Below, piece by piece: positions 1 to 11,089 of a stretch of 64,000 bases of DNA. Both the position numbers and the translations under genes were made by a program. The first letter of the stretch is position 1. Each line of letters starts with the position of its first letter. The notes below the pieces were generated by a model that worked only from the letters and a program-made list of their open reading frames with translations, made no database searches and was not told where the DNA came from. The DNA lies in NCBI GenBank assembly GCA_009760855.2, contig WPIO01000039.1:1155001-1219000 (forward strand). Reading direction: 5' to 3'. The stretch is from Cristatella mucedo. Its lineage: Eukaryota > Bryozoa > Phylactolaemata > Cristatellidae.

Positions 1-325
1 GCTAATCCTTGAAGTAATCTCCCACTATGACTCTTTCAAGGTAGGTTAAGGATGACGCCAACACAAACGTTTGGGTTCATAACTGCGATGCAATTGCGAT
101 ATAGCAGTCATTTCCGCAATAAACATCAAAACACTACGGCCTACTTCCAAATTATACGGAGTGATTTTACTGGTTTACCCTAAAAAATGTCATGCAAACG
201 TGATTGCGTATTCTCGAGCTACAGACTCAAATGGCCCGGGTCAGCCAGTCTACTAACAGATTGGAATGGCAATACAGCTGCCATTTCCAAAAAAACTTCG
301 TGTAATAGATTTGATTCTAAATTAT
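1..325. repeat. 173-bp satellite array, left part
   Basis: Two degenerate monomers are visible. The landmark 'gcgatatagcagtcattt' begins at 96 and 'gcaatacagctgccattt' at 269, exactly 173 bp apart. Each monomer also carries a cccgggtcagcc-like segment about 30 bp before the landmark. The same period continues at 2525, 2698 and beyond, on the other side of the MULE. No gene is seen here. Confidence 0.7.
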
Positions 326-437
326 GGCGTACCGACAATTGAACTTTTGACTACTGGCCCTACGATAATTGACCTGTACCAAACGGCCTAAACAAAAATT
401 GATCTATATGACAACTGATCTTTGAAAAGTGGCCCTA
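326..437. repeat. Left terminal inverted repeat of the MULE
   Basis: The stretch matches the reverse complement of 2338-2421 over about 80 bp, for example 'gactactggccctacga' and 'aattgacctgtaccaa' (a few mismatches each). It begins GG, against GGG at the other end after reverse complementing. A second partial repeat unit ('acaactgatc...gtggcccta') follows at about 410-437, so the repeat is internally tandem like the right end. The outer 9 bp (317-325, CTAAATTAT) resemble 2422-2430 (TATAATTAT; 6 of 9 identical, the last six in register), a plausible decayed target-site duplication. Confidence 0.7.
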
Positions 438-659
438 AGGTTAGAAATAGTCAATAAAAATAAAACTGGTGCAGGTCGGTTTTATTCGATCAAATTAGGT
501 TATACATTTATTATAAGTGTTATCAGTTTGCTATGAATACTCTGGGGAGGCTATTACAAGGATTGGATATAAGCTAGTATAAAAAATAAACAGAACTGAT
601 AATTCGTGAAGTTAATACTTCTTGAACATAAAAATATTTATAAATCATGAAGTCAGCGA

Positions 660-2063
660 TGCATTATGAATTTTTCGAGCGTGGAAATGCTACTGTAATA
701 TATAGAAACTTTGAATACAGGAAAGTAATCATGAATGCGAATGGCACTACGAATTGGTGATGCTCCAAATGCCGTCAGCTTGGTTGCAAAGCTCATTTAA
801 TAAGGAGTGGCACTACAGTAGTTGGAAATCGCACTCCAGAACACTGCCACAAAGGAAGCATAGCAATATCCGGGACAAGAAAGGCTGTTGGTGACATGAA
901 GGCCAAGATGTCGGAAGTTTCTGCGACTCCGAGTGCAGTGCAAGGTTCTGTGGCTAGGAACTTATCTGTATCTGATGCCGTGCTAATGGCTTTACCGAAG
1001 AAGTCAACCTTGAATCGAACCATGCGGCGGCAGAGAAAGAAGGACTTCTCCGAGGCTAAAAGAACTTTTCCACCGATACCCGAAGATCTGTTATTTGTCA
1101 TCCCTTAAAAGTTTCTTAATTTCGTACTGTTTAACTCAGGACCAGGACAGAATCAGCTGATTATCCTCGGAAGTAACACCTTACTTGAAGGCTTGGCTCG
1201 CGCAGACGTGTGGCTAGCTGACGGCACGTTTCAAGTACTTCCCTTACTTTTCTGTCAACTGTGTACAATTCTTATTCAATTTGTCCCAGGACCTATCCCT
1301 GTTATACTATACTGCCTACTTTCAAACACGACTCGCGCAACTTACGATCGCCTTCTTGCCAAGCTCAAGCGTCTCGTACCTGCTGCTAACCCTAAAAGAA
1401 TTCTCATCGATTTCGAAGCAGCAGGTATTAATGCTTTCTCTGCCTTGTACTCGACAGCTACAATTACGGGCTGTTACTTCCATCTCACTCAGAGCGGTAT
1501 ACGAAAGGTCAAGTTAGGAATGAAAGAGAAGTATGAAACTGAGGATTTCATCCATAGTGCAGTGTGATGTCTACCAGCACTGGCACATGTACCGGAGACT
1601 GACGTCATCGAAGCATTGAGCTGCTGTCCGACTCTATGTCATCACATAAACGTATGAACGAGCTAATCTCATAATTCGAACATACCTTCATCCAAGGCAG
1701 ACGTCTTAGATGCCGAGGTGAAAACTACGGCAGTGCGCTCTTGGCTGTGGGGATTGAAAATCAGTATGGAGCGTCAGTAGTCGGTGTAGCTCGTACAACT
1801 AATGCAGTACACGGTGACATTACGGGCTCCAAAAATTGTTCCAGTGCCACCATCCGACGATTTTAAAATTTCTGAAGGGGCTTCTCGCGGACCACAGTAA
1901 GCAGACTGCCTTGTTCCTGCAAGGCACCACTGGCGTTCTTGTAGTTCAAGCAAAGAGATACCGAGAGCTTGCCAAAAAAGTTCGCCGGGCGGTTGAAGGT
2001 TACGGTCGTACAGATGTTCTAACTTTTCTTCGCGCCATTGCATATTTGTTGCATAATTAGTTG
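660..2063 (+). pseudogene. FLYWCH/MULE transposase, broken
   Basis: One frame runs from about 660 to 1650. At 700-830 it reads a FLYWCH finger (W-x-C at 755-763, then CRQLGCKAHL and a terminal HCH); the Arg between W and C has become stop TGA at 758-760, probably from CGA. A second stop is TAA at 1106-1108 and a third is TGA at 1565-1567, again likely from CGA, inside a conserved 'CLPALAHVPETDVIEAL' stretch. The MULE core follows: ADGTF with the first catalytic Asp at 1220-1222, LIDFEAA with the second at 1409-1411, and GCYFHLTQS near 1470. The C-terminal CHHPTILKFLKGLL segment is in another frame at 1836-2060, so at least one frameshift lies between. The third catalytic acid expected after 'TNAV' (about 1800-1812) is not evident; His is read instead. 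The transposase would cut and paste the element using the flanking inverted repeats. Confidence 0.8.
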
Positions 2064-2263
2064 AGATGCTAAAGTAACACGAGGATCGATGTCATCTAGA
2101 ACGCAATGAAAATTTTTTGACTTTTAAAGGAAAAAACTGGTTTACTAATAATCCTGTTGCATGAATATAAAAAAATTAAAAAACTTCAGTCATGAATTCA
2201 TTCTTAATTGTTTGCATCAATTGTTAAAATTAAAAATTGTGTATTATTCTTATGAATTGACAT

Positions 2264-2421
2264 ATAGATCAATTGTCGTATAGGCCAGTTAGTACAGGTC
2301 AGTTGTCTTAGGTCCAATAGTCGAAAACCAGATTGCATATAGATCAATTGTTTTATAGTCCGGTTGGTACAGGTCAATTGTCGTAGGGTCAGTAGTCGTA
2401 GGTTCAATAGTCACCTAACCC
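2264..2421. repeat. Right inverted repeat of the MULE, two tandem units
   Basis: Two copies of a 74-78 bp unit lie head to tail (2264-2337 and 2338-2415), each with 'atatagatcaattgt', a 'gtacaggtca(g/a)ttgtc' core and a 'caatagtc' end. Translated on the minus strand the unit gives the repeated string LRQLTCTN...QLIYM, a by-product of the repeat and not a protein. The outer unit pairs with 326-409. Confidence 0.7.
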
Positions 2422-2430
2422 TATAATTAT

Positions 2431-4330
2431 ATAAAGTAATTGTAGGGGTTCACACTGAACATTGTCTGCAGTTGCACATCCGGGTTCTAATGCAATGGCC
2501 TTCAATTCTTTGAAATTTTGAACTGCAATACAAGTGCAATTTTCATAGTGTGCTTCGTTCAACTTCGCTTTTGATTCCACATTATAGGAAATAGTGCTTT
2601 TGCTTAACCAAACAAATTGTATGGCATAGCGCGTAGGCGTTCTCGTGCTATTACCTCCACTAGCCCAAACCAGCCAGCCTCCACATGTAACCAAATTGCG
2701 ATACAGCTGCCATTTCCAAGATAAGTGGTTAAAAAACTGCGGTTTTATTTAATGTTATACCAAACGGCGTTTAGAATTTACAAACAAAACTTTGCGGTAT
2801 AGTCCATCCGCGTTCTCATACAATGGCCTCCGATGGCCCCGGCTCGCGTTTCATTTTTGAACAGCGGTACCGCCACTATTCCAACCATAGACACCGTCGA
2901 ACAGCGGTTTTGATTACTTATTAGGAAAAGAATGTACCGGACTCATCCAAACAATTTTATGCGATTAAGCTATTATATTGTTATGGCTTCTGATGACCCA
3001 AACCATTGGAGGCCATAGCATTAGAGAGCACCGACCAATGTCAAGAAACGATTTGGATGAAGCTGAAACACCTTTTCAGATAATGTGGAATCGAAACCAC
3101 AATTTTAAAACACCTATTGAGGAATTGGCATCAGTATTGCAGTTTGAATATCAAGGCATACTGGCTAGTCCTGGCCAGCTGAGGCAACAGCGTGACAACG
3201 TGTATGGGCAAGTACGAAATTGTGTACGGAAACCCGCAACACCGTTTTCTTTAATGTGGAGTCAACACCATAGTTCCTCGAAGATTATTAAGAAAAATGC
3301 AGCGGTATCACTGTCAGAAAATGGACTGGAGGCTCACTATTCCTGACCATTTGAGGTCATGGCATAAAAAAGTCCATGCGCTTTGTTGTTCAATTTAGCT
3401 GATAAACCCACAAACAGCTTTCTGTAAATTTGTATCAAAACCGTAGCTTCGAAAACCCTTTTGTGATAATGGCAGCACCGCTATTCGATATGTACGGAGG
3501 ATGGCTGGCCCGCGCCGCTGGAGGCCAAAGCATACAATCACTTGAAATTTAGTGGCTTACAATGGATCATTGCTTGCTAAAACTTGCAATCAAGACCACA
3601 CTTTCGCGAAGTTTTTTGCTGGAATAGCAGCTGTTTTGCAGTTCGACTAATTAGGACTGCCATTTAGACCCGGCTATCAGGTTCCGTAGCTTGAAAAAAT
3701 GCAAACGAAAGCACAATATTTTTTGGGTGAATCGTGCATACTTTTTGTTAGCTGAATCCGCTTCACAGCCATTTTTCCGGACGATTTCACCTTGACTTGC
3801 AGTGCATTGCTGACTGACTCAGGAGACCGGCTGTTCTGGGAGCTGCAGACTACAGCTGATTGGCTGTACCTCAGCTAATAGTATTCATTCAGGACTACTA
3901 TATATTGGACCCGTTTGTTACTTGTTCTTAGTCAGTGTTTTCGTATTTGGATACGGTCCACGTTCAGTTTGTCGGCTGCGGTTATAAACTAACGTAATTT
4001 TCTCGACCATTAACTGGCGAATGGCTTCACGGCGGCACTGAGTCTCACACTTTTCTCTATAATTTCGAATTAAAACCACAGTAGTATGAAGCTGTTGGTA
4101 AAAATAGCGGCTGTATTACTCTTCGAACGCGTAAATAGGCTAGCTGCCCAGGCTATTTGAGGTCATAGCACATAAAAGCACAAGCACAATTGCATGAAAC
4201 TTATTGGATATACCAATGTCAATATTCTGTAGAATTTAGAATAAAAAAACGCAGTAGTCTGTCGTTCTTTGTGAAAATGAAAGCTACATTGCAGTTAATC
4301 TTGGGATCCAAAACAATCTAATTGCAAACT
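2431..4330. repeat. 173-bp satellite array, right part
   Basis: The satellite resumes after the MULE. Landmark positions (variants of 'gcgatacagctgccattt' / 'aatagcagctgttttgcag') are near 2525, 2698, 2859, 3125, 3296, 3469, 3625, 4105 and 4277. Most spacings are 156-173 bp or simple multiples. A second recurring motif is 'tggaggccatagca' (about 3009, 3519, with 'gaggtcatggca' at 3351 and 'gaggtcatagca' at 4161). Monomers are strongly diverged, so the array is old. Open frames such as 2978-3346 reflect the repeat (ETPFQIMWN and ATPFSLMWS recur) and are not taken as genes. Confidence 0.6.
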
Positions 4331-4383
4331 AAGCAATGGATTTGCACGTCGACCTCTTAGCTGTCTGCCAATGAATTAACAAA

Positions 4384-4495
4384 TATAAAATATAATTTAT
4401 TTGTATAACGCCTTAAGATAACTTAATCTCTATTAAGGTGCTTCACAAATGTCAGTGGGGTCGAGCCCACAACTCGAGCCCACGACTTTGGCATA
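4384..4495 (-). mobile_element. tRNA-derived SINE with LINE-like tail, truncated
   Basis: On the minus strand, B-box-like 'gggctcgaccccac' and 'gggctcgag' are followed by 'caccttaatagagattaag', 'ttatcttaaggcgttatac' and an AT-rich end. The element at 51,233-51,380 has the same order and tail, which supports a family. The tail resembles the 3' end of the local LINEs ('gcgcctagaaagagattaag', 'ttctctgagggcgctttatc'). The tRNA-like 5' part with the A box is missing or too decayed to see. Confidence 0.5.
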
Positions 4496-5089
4496 CCTAT
4501 TAGTTAATATTTAATAGTTTATCAATGGTGCCTTTAAAGGAGGGCAGGCATCGGGTAATTCATCGAAAGCAGCAGGAACATCCACTACAGGAATGAAGTT
4601 CAGAGCTAAAGTTATTTTTAGGTGCATTTGCAGATTGTTGTCTCTGTATTCTGCTGAAAGATTGAAATCTTGTATCTTGCTCATAAGATTCTGTCCGCGA
4701 GCTAACAATTATCCAACTAGCTGGGCTCCAAGACAGATGGTCGAACTGGCATTCTGATGGGCGTTCTCAAAATCTGACATGACATTTACTGGATTTAAAT
4801 TTTGAAATGTTAGTGCGTGATGAAACTAAGGGTAATTTTGTTCCTTCTACATCATCCATAAATTGCAATTTTCAGTTATGTTTGGTTTAACAGTAATTGA
4901 GTTAAAAGACACCAAGTCGGTGAAATCACTTAAATAGTTAGCTTAAAAATTTCTTATTGCAGTTGCGTGCTTATGTCGTGCACGCATTTTTGAGGTGCCG
5001 CATTGCTCTCACACCTGCTCAATGCCTCTTTAAAACGTCCGCCGCATTGTACGCGGCACATAAGAATACAGCATTTTAATTAACATTAG
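4496..5089. other. No recognised feature
   Basis: AT-rich non-coding DNA. Short open frames (for example 4511-4708 minus) have no recognisable motif and no counterpart in the duplicated blocks. Confidence 0.5.
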
Positions 5090-5990
5090 ATAGCCAACTC
5101 CTAAGTAGTGCTAAACGTTGGCTAATAGCTATGGCATCTGCCTGATTGAATTGCCGACTTTTTGTCAAACCGGAGTCACAAACTCATAAATAGATTCACC
5201 GAACAAAGTGTACAACTACCTACATACTATTTATGAACCTTCCCCGGGTTTCATGATCAGCTCAACTGCTAAATAAAGTAAAAACAAGAATGACGGCTTT
5301 ATTTTGCGGTAAACAATACGATAATCGAATCTTCACCTGCCAGTAATGCGTCATTTATTAATCGGAAGCTCTCAAGGTTTCCTGAGTTTCCAGAAAATTA
5401 ATTAAAGTAAGAGCCATAGCTACAGAAAGATCTTTGTATATCCGTTCGAGGTAAGCTTGTTGCTTCGCACTTTTTTTCTATGACAGTTCAGAACTTTGTT
5501 CGTCAGCTACCACAACACCATAGTTTTACGAAAGTTTTCAAGATGTCTCCGACGTTTAGCACCGGGCTGCATCTGGAACGTCCAGGTAGAAAAGCAGCTT
5601 TTATAAGGCCAGGTTTGCATGCAGGTTATCGACATAAAATGCTCTAGTCAATTTCTTTAAGAGTCCCACGAAAATCATTCATGTAGTCTGGGCTTCAAGG
5701 AAGTTCTTTTAAGTGACAAAGAAATACAAAAGGACGCCGAGTGTATTGAAAATGCTACCAAGGTTTACGAAATAGTGCCATGTCCATGGGGATGCTTACT
5801 GATTAGTAGCAGAGTTCAAGATGACGCGTATAAGTAGATTAACATTTATCAGAGCTCTTTCCGAGCATGTAGTTATAATCATGAAAAACGACTAGCTATG
5901 GTAGAATATGTGGACCTTTAGATAAATCCTGCCATTGTCTCTGCGACTATGGCAGATGCATGTTCTTTTTGATTCTTGCCACCCCTCTGA
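5090..5990. repeat. Duplicated block D1, copy 1 (pairs with 35,520-36,560)
   Basis: The order of landmarks matches 35,520-36,560: an 'aactcataaatagattc' stretch (35.7k: 'agctcataaacagatcc'), 'tcagctaccacaacaccatag' (36.0k: 'tcagttaccacaacacatt'), 'aaggccaggtttg' (36.1k: 'aaggtcaggtttg') and 'gtagaatatgtggacc' (36.46k: 'ttagaatatgtggatc'). It ends in an exon-1 scrap of the secreted peptide gene. No gene is otherwise seen. Confidence 0.55.
5949..5990 (+). pseudogene. Exon-1 scrap of the secreted Cys-rich family
   Basis: 'gactATGGCag' followed by 'ttctttttgattcttgccacc' aligns with the signal-peptide exon of the copy at 36.5k ('gactTTGGCag', 'ctttctggttcttggcacc'). The frame hits a stop after seven codons, and the homology ends near 5,990, where the sequence joins the segmental core. 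No exon 2 is present. It marks a former gene copy. Confidence 0.4.
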
Positions 5991-8323
5991 TTAGCCGAAG
6001 CATCTCAATTGTTTTTGTTGCATGAAAAAGGTCGTAATGATACCGAATGCTAGCATACAAGCTTACTTGTTTTTGACAGAAATATAAAAGTCTCTCAAGA
6101 GCTACACTCGATAGGTTTTTTAGGCTTTGCATAGTTACAGCCGGAAATACAAATTCTTATTACAGTAGATTTTTACGTCTAGAAGTGATTGCCAGAGTAC
6201 CTGTCATTTGGCTTGGTAAGGACCGACAATATGCTTCATGAGGCAAGCAACATGCGCGTGTTTTGTAAAATGAAAAGTTGATACCTCAGTAAGTTTAGAT
6301 ACAGGAATTCGAAACTTAAGTATTTCCTTCAGCAATATGTGGAGTTACCCATTTAAGTATGATTTCCTTATCCAAAGCCCTATTTAATGTTTCAAACGGT
6401 TGATTGGGGTTTTAGGGATTACTTGCAAAAAACCAGGAATATGAAAATACCTGTCTTGCGATTGGCAACGAACCGGAAGTTAAACCATTTAACTACTATA
6501 TTAACATATTCACGTGCTACTCATTACAGCCAGAGTTCAAATTGTAATTAAACATGCTTAGAGGTAAAAGTTGAACGTCGATTAAAATTTAGATTATACG
6601 AATTTTTTCGGGATATAACGGAAGTGTGATTTTGAAACCGTTTTACACTTACAGAACGACACGATCTTAACAATCTGTAAGGACCTGCCTTTAAGGTTTA
6701 CGGAGCATCTGGTAGCAACCAAGCACTTCTAGGTACTGGTGCTAAAAAAATAGCACCAAACACTTACTGTAGGCTCCAAAGCTTGAAGACCTGAATCTGG
6801 AGAAGAGTTTACTGCCCGCCAAGGGATCTAAACTGCTTTTGTCGTAGTTTATAGGACGGTTTAGGGAGGCTAAAAACACTTAAATGGTTACTGTGCATTT
6901 AGAGCACATAGCGACCAAAAAGTTTCGATCAAAAGTATGCATTGAAATTATAAAATTATGAATGGTTGGATACGTAGTCTACATATGTCGATAAAACACA
7001 GTGCTTAGCAAATCGAGTTCCCTTTTAGTGTCTAGTGTGTCAATCCTGAGATCTTGTGGTAGCCTGAACAAAATCAGCACAATTAACGTACCTCAACGTA
7101 CACGGAATAGTCATGATGCTTCACTTGAAGATAATGTCGTTTCCTCTCGTGTTCAAACGTTGCTAAAAAACGTTCTCAATGACATATATTTCCATGACAT
7201 GTGAATTTGATCCCAAAAATATAGATGCTAATTGTATAGTAATAAAATGCTCAGGGTAATCCCGCATAAGCAACCGAGAGACGGTTTACAATGACGAAAC
7301 AAAACTTGGTGTGAAAAACAAAGAGGGTTGATAACTTAAAAGTGAACCTCATAAAGTTAAGGCGTGATCGTGATATAATTCAGAAAATGCAGGAGATTTT
7401 GGAAGTATGCAAATCGGAGGCCCGTTTTCTAAAGGATTTGTCGTTGGCATTAAACATTGCTATACAAATGGAATCGGAAGAATTGATGGTACGATGAATA
7501 GCCACTTAGAGGGAGTTTGGTTACGTTGACAGAAAACAGAGAATTAAGCAACCTAAAAGTGAGCAAGTATGCCTTGACATAGTGACCCTGCTTCACGGAA
7601 ACTTACCAAAGGTCTGTGGGAGATAGTGGATGGAGGTCATTGTAAAGTTGACGAAAAATAGAGCCTCAGTCATTTGCTCTAGGCGACTTATTCAGCTTAG
7701 GTAGATTTTTGCAACGGGCCGATGATCTCTAGTTATGCATGCTTACATAATGGAGGTAAGCAAGAGTAAAACTCACGAAGCAGTACTGCTTTCAAGATTG
7801 AAACCAAATATCAAAGAAAATATGCGATCGGCTATAGCCGCACTACAACCCAGCATAAAAGTCCTTAAAGTGGTGGAACGAGAAATGTTGCTGCCTTTAA
7901 AGTACCGTTTAGCAGTCAACGATTTTAGTGATTCAGTGGGTCAAGGTTGAGAGGCACCAATTCCAGTTTAACCTACAGCTGGCAGAAAGTAGTTTCTTTT
8001 AAGGAAGATCAAGAGCCTCCATTAGTTTTGCTGTATGGACCATAGATGGCGGCTGCAGTAGCAGACACACCTGTTCCCATTGGCCTGCGTGTTCCTCAGA
8101 AAGTTTGGCAACATAATCGAATGCAATTTCTAATATTTTCGAATGATGGGCAAAGTGGCCACTAAAGCTGCAGGGTACTTTCATTTACACCGAACCATTT
8201 ATCGTCAATTGTCTAAAGAATTTTTACCTGAATGTCCAAGCAGTCGTTATTAAAGAGTGTCAAAATATGTCCCATCGAAGTACAGAAACATGATTGAAAC
8301 TGCATACCTGTAGTATCCATCTT
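5991..8323. repeat. Segmental-duplication core, copy 1, first part
   Basis: Landmarks shared with the other core copies, in order: 'acctcagtaagtttagata' with 'agtatgatttccttatc' (6.28k), 'tactggtgctaaaaaaatag' and 'aagcttgaagacctgaatc' (6.73k), 'tctagtgtgtcaatcctgagatc' (7.03k), 'gatgctaattgtatagta' (7.22k), an old LINE 3' remnant in minus orientation (about 7,330-7,650, 'cctaaaagtgagcaagtatgcc'), and a block (7,640-8,300) matching 17,950-18,650. No intact gene is found; open frames at 7,001 and 7,735 are not conserved between copies. Confidence 0.55.
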
Positions 8324-9361
8324 GTAGTAACCTCAAATTCTATCAACTCGCTTGCCGCATGCATTGGTGATATCCGCACATGGATGGCAGCACATTTTCT
8401 AAAACTATACGATGATAGAACAAACTTACTAGTTATGGGAAAACCCAATGTGATTCAGTAATTTGAAAGGCTGGCGCTCAAAATTGGCACTGCCAGTACA
8501 TCTCCTGCTAAATAAGCTCGAAATCTAGGTGTCAACGTTCCAAAGTGACCTCTCGTTAGACGACCACATCAGCTCCGCAATCAAGTCTGCCTACTTTCAG
8601 CTACATAACATTACTACAATTCGGGTTCGTTCGGATAAAGATACCACATCTATGTTGGTCCATGGATTTGTGACATCCCGTCGTGACTTCTGTAAATCAC
8701 TGCTTGCTGGCCTACCGGCATGTGCGACCAGGCGATTACAGCTGGTGCAAAACTCGGCAGCTAGGCTTGTCCATCGTGAGCGTTGCAGTTGCCAAATCAC
8801 ATCACTTCTCGCCGACCTGCGCTGGCTACCAGTCAAGCAACGGATCAAATTCTTGGTTTTGTCGCTCACTTTTAGGTCACTTCATTCTTTGGTTCCAGCC
8901 AATCTCTCAAATCTACTCCCCCACCAAGCCAAGCAACGTACCACTCTCTTTTTGGAATCCAAAGGTTAACTAATACCTTGCACAAACCTCAAATCATTTG
9001 GAGACCGTGTATTTAGTTCGTATGCTCCCAAAGCCTGAAACTCACTCCCGACTTACATCAGAACATCCCCTGACCACATTTGAAAATAACTTAAACACAC
9101 ACCTATTTAAGAGAGCATTTAGTAGGTCCTTACGATTATTCGTCCTTCATGTGCCTATGCGTGCTGACACTGTGCATACGGCCAGTAACCACACTAGCAT
9201 GCTGACCCTGTGCATGTCACCCCTAACCATGTTATTCATGTTGTGTATCGAGCATGATATTACTCACCATTCAATCGCGTTTCCCTTTGCAGCAAATGTA
9301 AAGCGCCTAGAAAGAGATTGAGTTCTCTGAGGGCGCTTTATCAATTCATTATTATTATTAT
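8324..9361 (+). mobile_element. CR1/L2-type LINE, 5'-truncated (8.3k)
   Basis: The element begins inside the region downstream of the RT catalytic box (AACIDDIRTWMAA-like) and runs through the conserved C-terminal region (FQSDLSLDDHISS, LADLRWLPVKQRI, the FRSLHSL motif) to a 3' tail 'gagggcgctttatcaattc' plus (ATT)n. The flanks carry a 10-bp target duplication with one mismatch: TATCCATCTT at 8314-8323 and TATCGATCTT at 9362-9371. The empty site is visible in the paralogous core near 18,650. Frameshifts and stops make it inactive. Confidence 0.85.
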
Positions 9362-10863
9362 TATCGATCTTCTCTAAAAGAAAAATTTGTTGAAATAAAA
9401 ATGACTAGTAAACTGCTACTTAATTTAGAAAAATCAGCACACATCTCTTGTCGACTTTGCTTCTTAATTTATTGCACCGAATGAGAAAAGGCAGACTAGC
9501 GATCGTTGCTTTCCCATGCCGCCAGTAACACGCCATCGTTGGAACGCTTAGCATTAACTAAGGACTGAATATCTGATAACTGCAATAAACCATCTTGTGT
9601 TTGGGATGGGCAGCAGTTAGTTACTCCGTTCAGATTATCCGAGATCAGTGAGATGACAGACTGGAGATGCATGTTGGGATGCATACTACGTTTAAAGTGT
9701 ACCATTATGTGGAGAAATTTGATCAACCTTTTTTTGGCTGGCTGCCGGCATAGCAAGTGTAACGACGGAATGTGGAATTGTGAAGCAATTTTACTCGTTC
9801 CGATGGCTACCATAAATCTAAGTGAGGTTGCTTATTGCAAAGCAACAAGTCGAGCCGGAAAACTTTGTCCTACATTTATTAATGACCCTTGTAAAGCTTT
9901 AAAGGACATATGGTACATCTAGTTAAAATCTGCTTCGCTTCTGAATCTAAATTACTCGGCGAGGCGCGCTAAGAGTAATATCGGTTAAGAATCCATGCTT
10001 CAACAGATTTCTACTAGCATTCTGAGCTTAGTGTCGATACAGTATCTCACAGGTTGACTGCTCAAACGGATTAAAAAATTATCTACGCACAGTTACCTGC
10101 TCTTTATCGTACCATCCTCATGATTTTTGTAGAGAGTCAAAACACTAATTGCCGCACTCTGAATAGTAAGACATTATTTGTCACACACCATCTTAGTTTC
10201 TGTTTAAGCCGGTTAGAGTATGCCGTATAAAGATCGTATCTACCTATGACTGTCGTGCCTACGTTAAAAAGGTAAAGCCAGTAAGATTTCATGAGTTTCA
10301 AGCTGTCCGATGAAAGTTTAAGGGATTGCTACGTTACATTCACTCATGCAGATGTAAAATAATTTGACCTTTCGTCTTCAAAATGCTTTCTTCTGAGACA
10401 GTTATAAAAGTGGTTATAAGTGTATTGTCTGCAAACGGTTTTCCTTATGGTTGCCACAAAGCATAGATCTGGGAAGAAACTAGAGCAACCTTGGCACACT
10501 GGCATTTCTAAGGTCGCCATTAGCATGAAGGTTTTCGATGCCCTAGGGATACCACGTTAACTTTCTTCATAAGTCTCTTATAAGCCCTCCCAACAGTCTT
10601 GTCATCAAAGACATCCAGTTTATCCGCACAATTTGTGGTGGCATGTCAAGTATTTTGCTAGCACTAGCTGGGAATTATATACACTTCGGCCTCCAAGGTG
10701 ATGCTTACGCGACAGTAACAGGATCGAGCATGACGAGCAGGTCTATCAAAATGAATGAGCACACCACATCAAGGTCAGACAGGATACACCGGCTGGTGCA
10801 GGGAGAAGTAACTAACATCATCTTAACCCCGTGCTCCTTTTTTAACTAATCGTGAGCCGAGAC
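9362..10863. repeat. Core copy 1, second part, and upstream block of the 10.9k gene remnant
   Basis: 9,372-10,130 matches 18,670-19,380 ('taaactgctacttaattt' / 'taagctgctactcagttt'). 10,130-10,863 is the conserved upstream region of the secreted peptide genes, also found at 19,385-20,915, 33,470-34,171, 54,480-55,358 and 61,576-62,277. Shared landmarks are 'ttagagtatgccgtataaagatc', 'ctatgactgtcgtgcctacg' and a block near 10,700 with 'gatgcttacgcgacagtaac' and 'atgaatgagcac'. Confidence 0.6.
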
Positions 10864-10870
10864 TATTTAA
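10864..10870 (+). promoter_or_regulatory. TATA-like box TATTTAA of the 10.9k copy
   Basis: TATTTAA in the context 'gactatttaagg' lies 56 bp upstream of the ATG at 10,920. The same box lies exactly 56 bp upstream of the ATG at 55,415 and at 62,334, so position and context are conserved across duplicates. Confidence 0.6.
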
Positions 10871-10919
10871 GGTTCCAGTTTTGGACAGTTTGACATCGCT
10901 TGACAGAAAATCTACGACT

Positions 10920-11043
10920 ATGAATGCCCAAAATTGCTTTCTGCTCGTCGCTGCCATTCTCTTCATAGCAACCGTCTCTTCAGAGGAAGATGGTTGGAGA
11001 GGCAATGACGAGGACAAAAAGGAAGATCATGAGGGTGGCAAAG
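10920..11043 (+). pseudogene. Orphan exon 1 of the secreted Cys-rich family
   Basis: Exon 1 is open for 41 codons plus one base: start MNAQNCFLLVAAILF, a hydrophobic signal peptide ending near ATVSS, then an acidic segment with EEDGW and GNDEDKKEDHEGG. It ends AAAG followed by donor gtagtt, phase 1, as in the intact gene. The intron start ('taagcgagtgcagctctga') is also recognisable. By 11,090 the sequence changes into the old LINE-like block that lies downstream of other copies, so exon 2 has been deleted. Unspliced reading stops two codons after the donor. A truncated secreted peptide of 43 aa could still be made, but the cysteine domain is absent. Confidence 0.65.
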
Positions 11044-11089
11044 GTAGTTGCTAAGCGAGTGCAGCTCTGAAAGCGGCTAATGCTTCGAA

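Larger units (their letters stand above)
326..2421 (+). mobile_element. MULE-type DNA transposon with FLYWCH transposase
   Basis: A 2.1-kb element is bounded by inverted repeats (326-437 and 2264-2421). It holds one transposase gene whose reading frame starts with a FLYWCH-type zinc finger and continues into a MULE transposase core, an arrangement known in animal Mutator-like elements. It sits inside the 173-bp satellite: the bases from the last landmark on the left to the first on the right, less the element, total about 151 bp, close to one monomer. The element is non-autonomous now because the transposase has stops and frameshifts. Few lesions in the first 900 bp suggest a fairly recent insertion. 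Confidence 0.75.

Noticed and set aside
2204-2407. Minus-strand frame with a repeated LRQLTCTN string
   Set aside because: It lies in the tandem subunits of the MULE inverted repeat.
2978-3346. 122-aa plus-strand frame
   Set aside because: Its internal similarity (ETPFQIMWN / ATPFSLMWS) follows from the 173-bp satellite; no other monomer keeps the frame.
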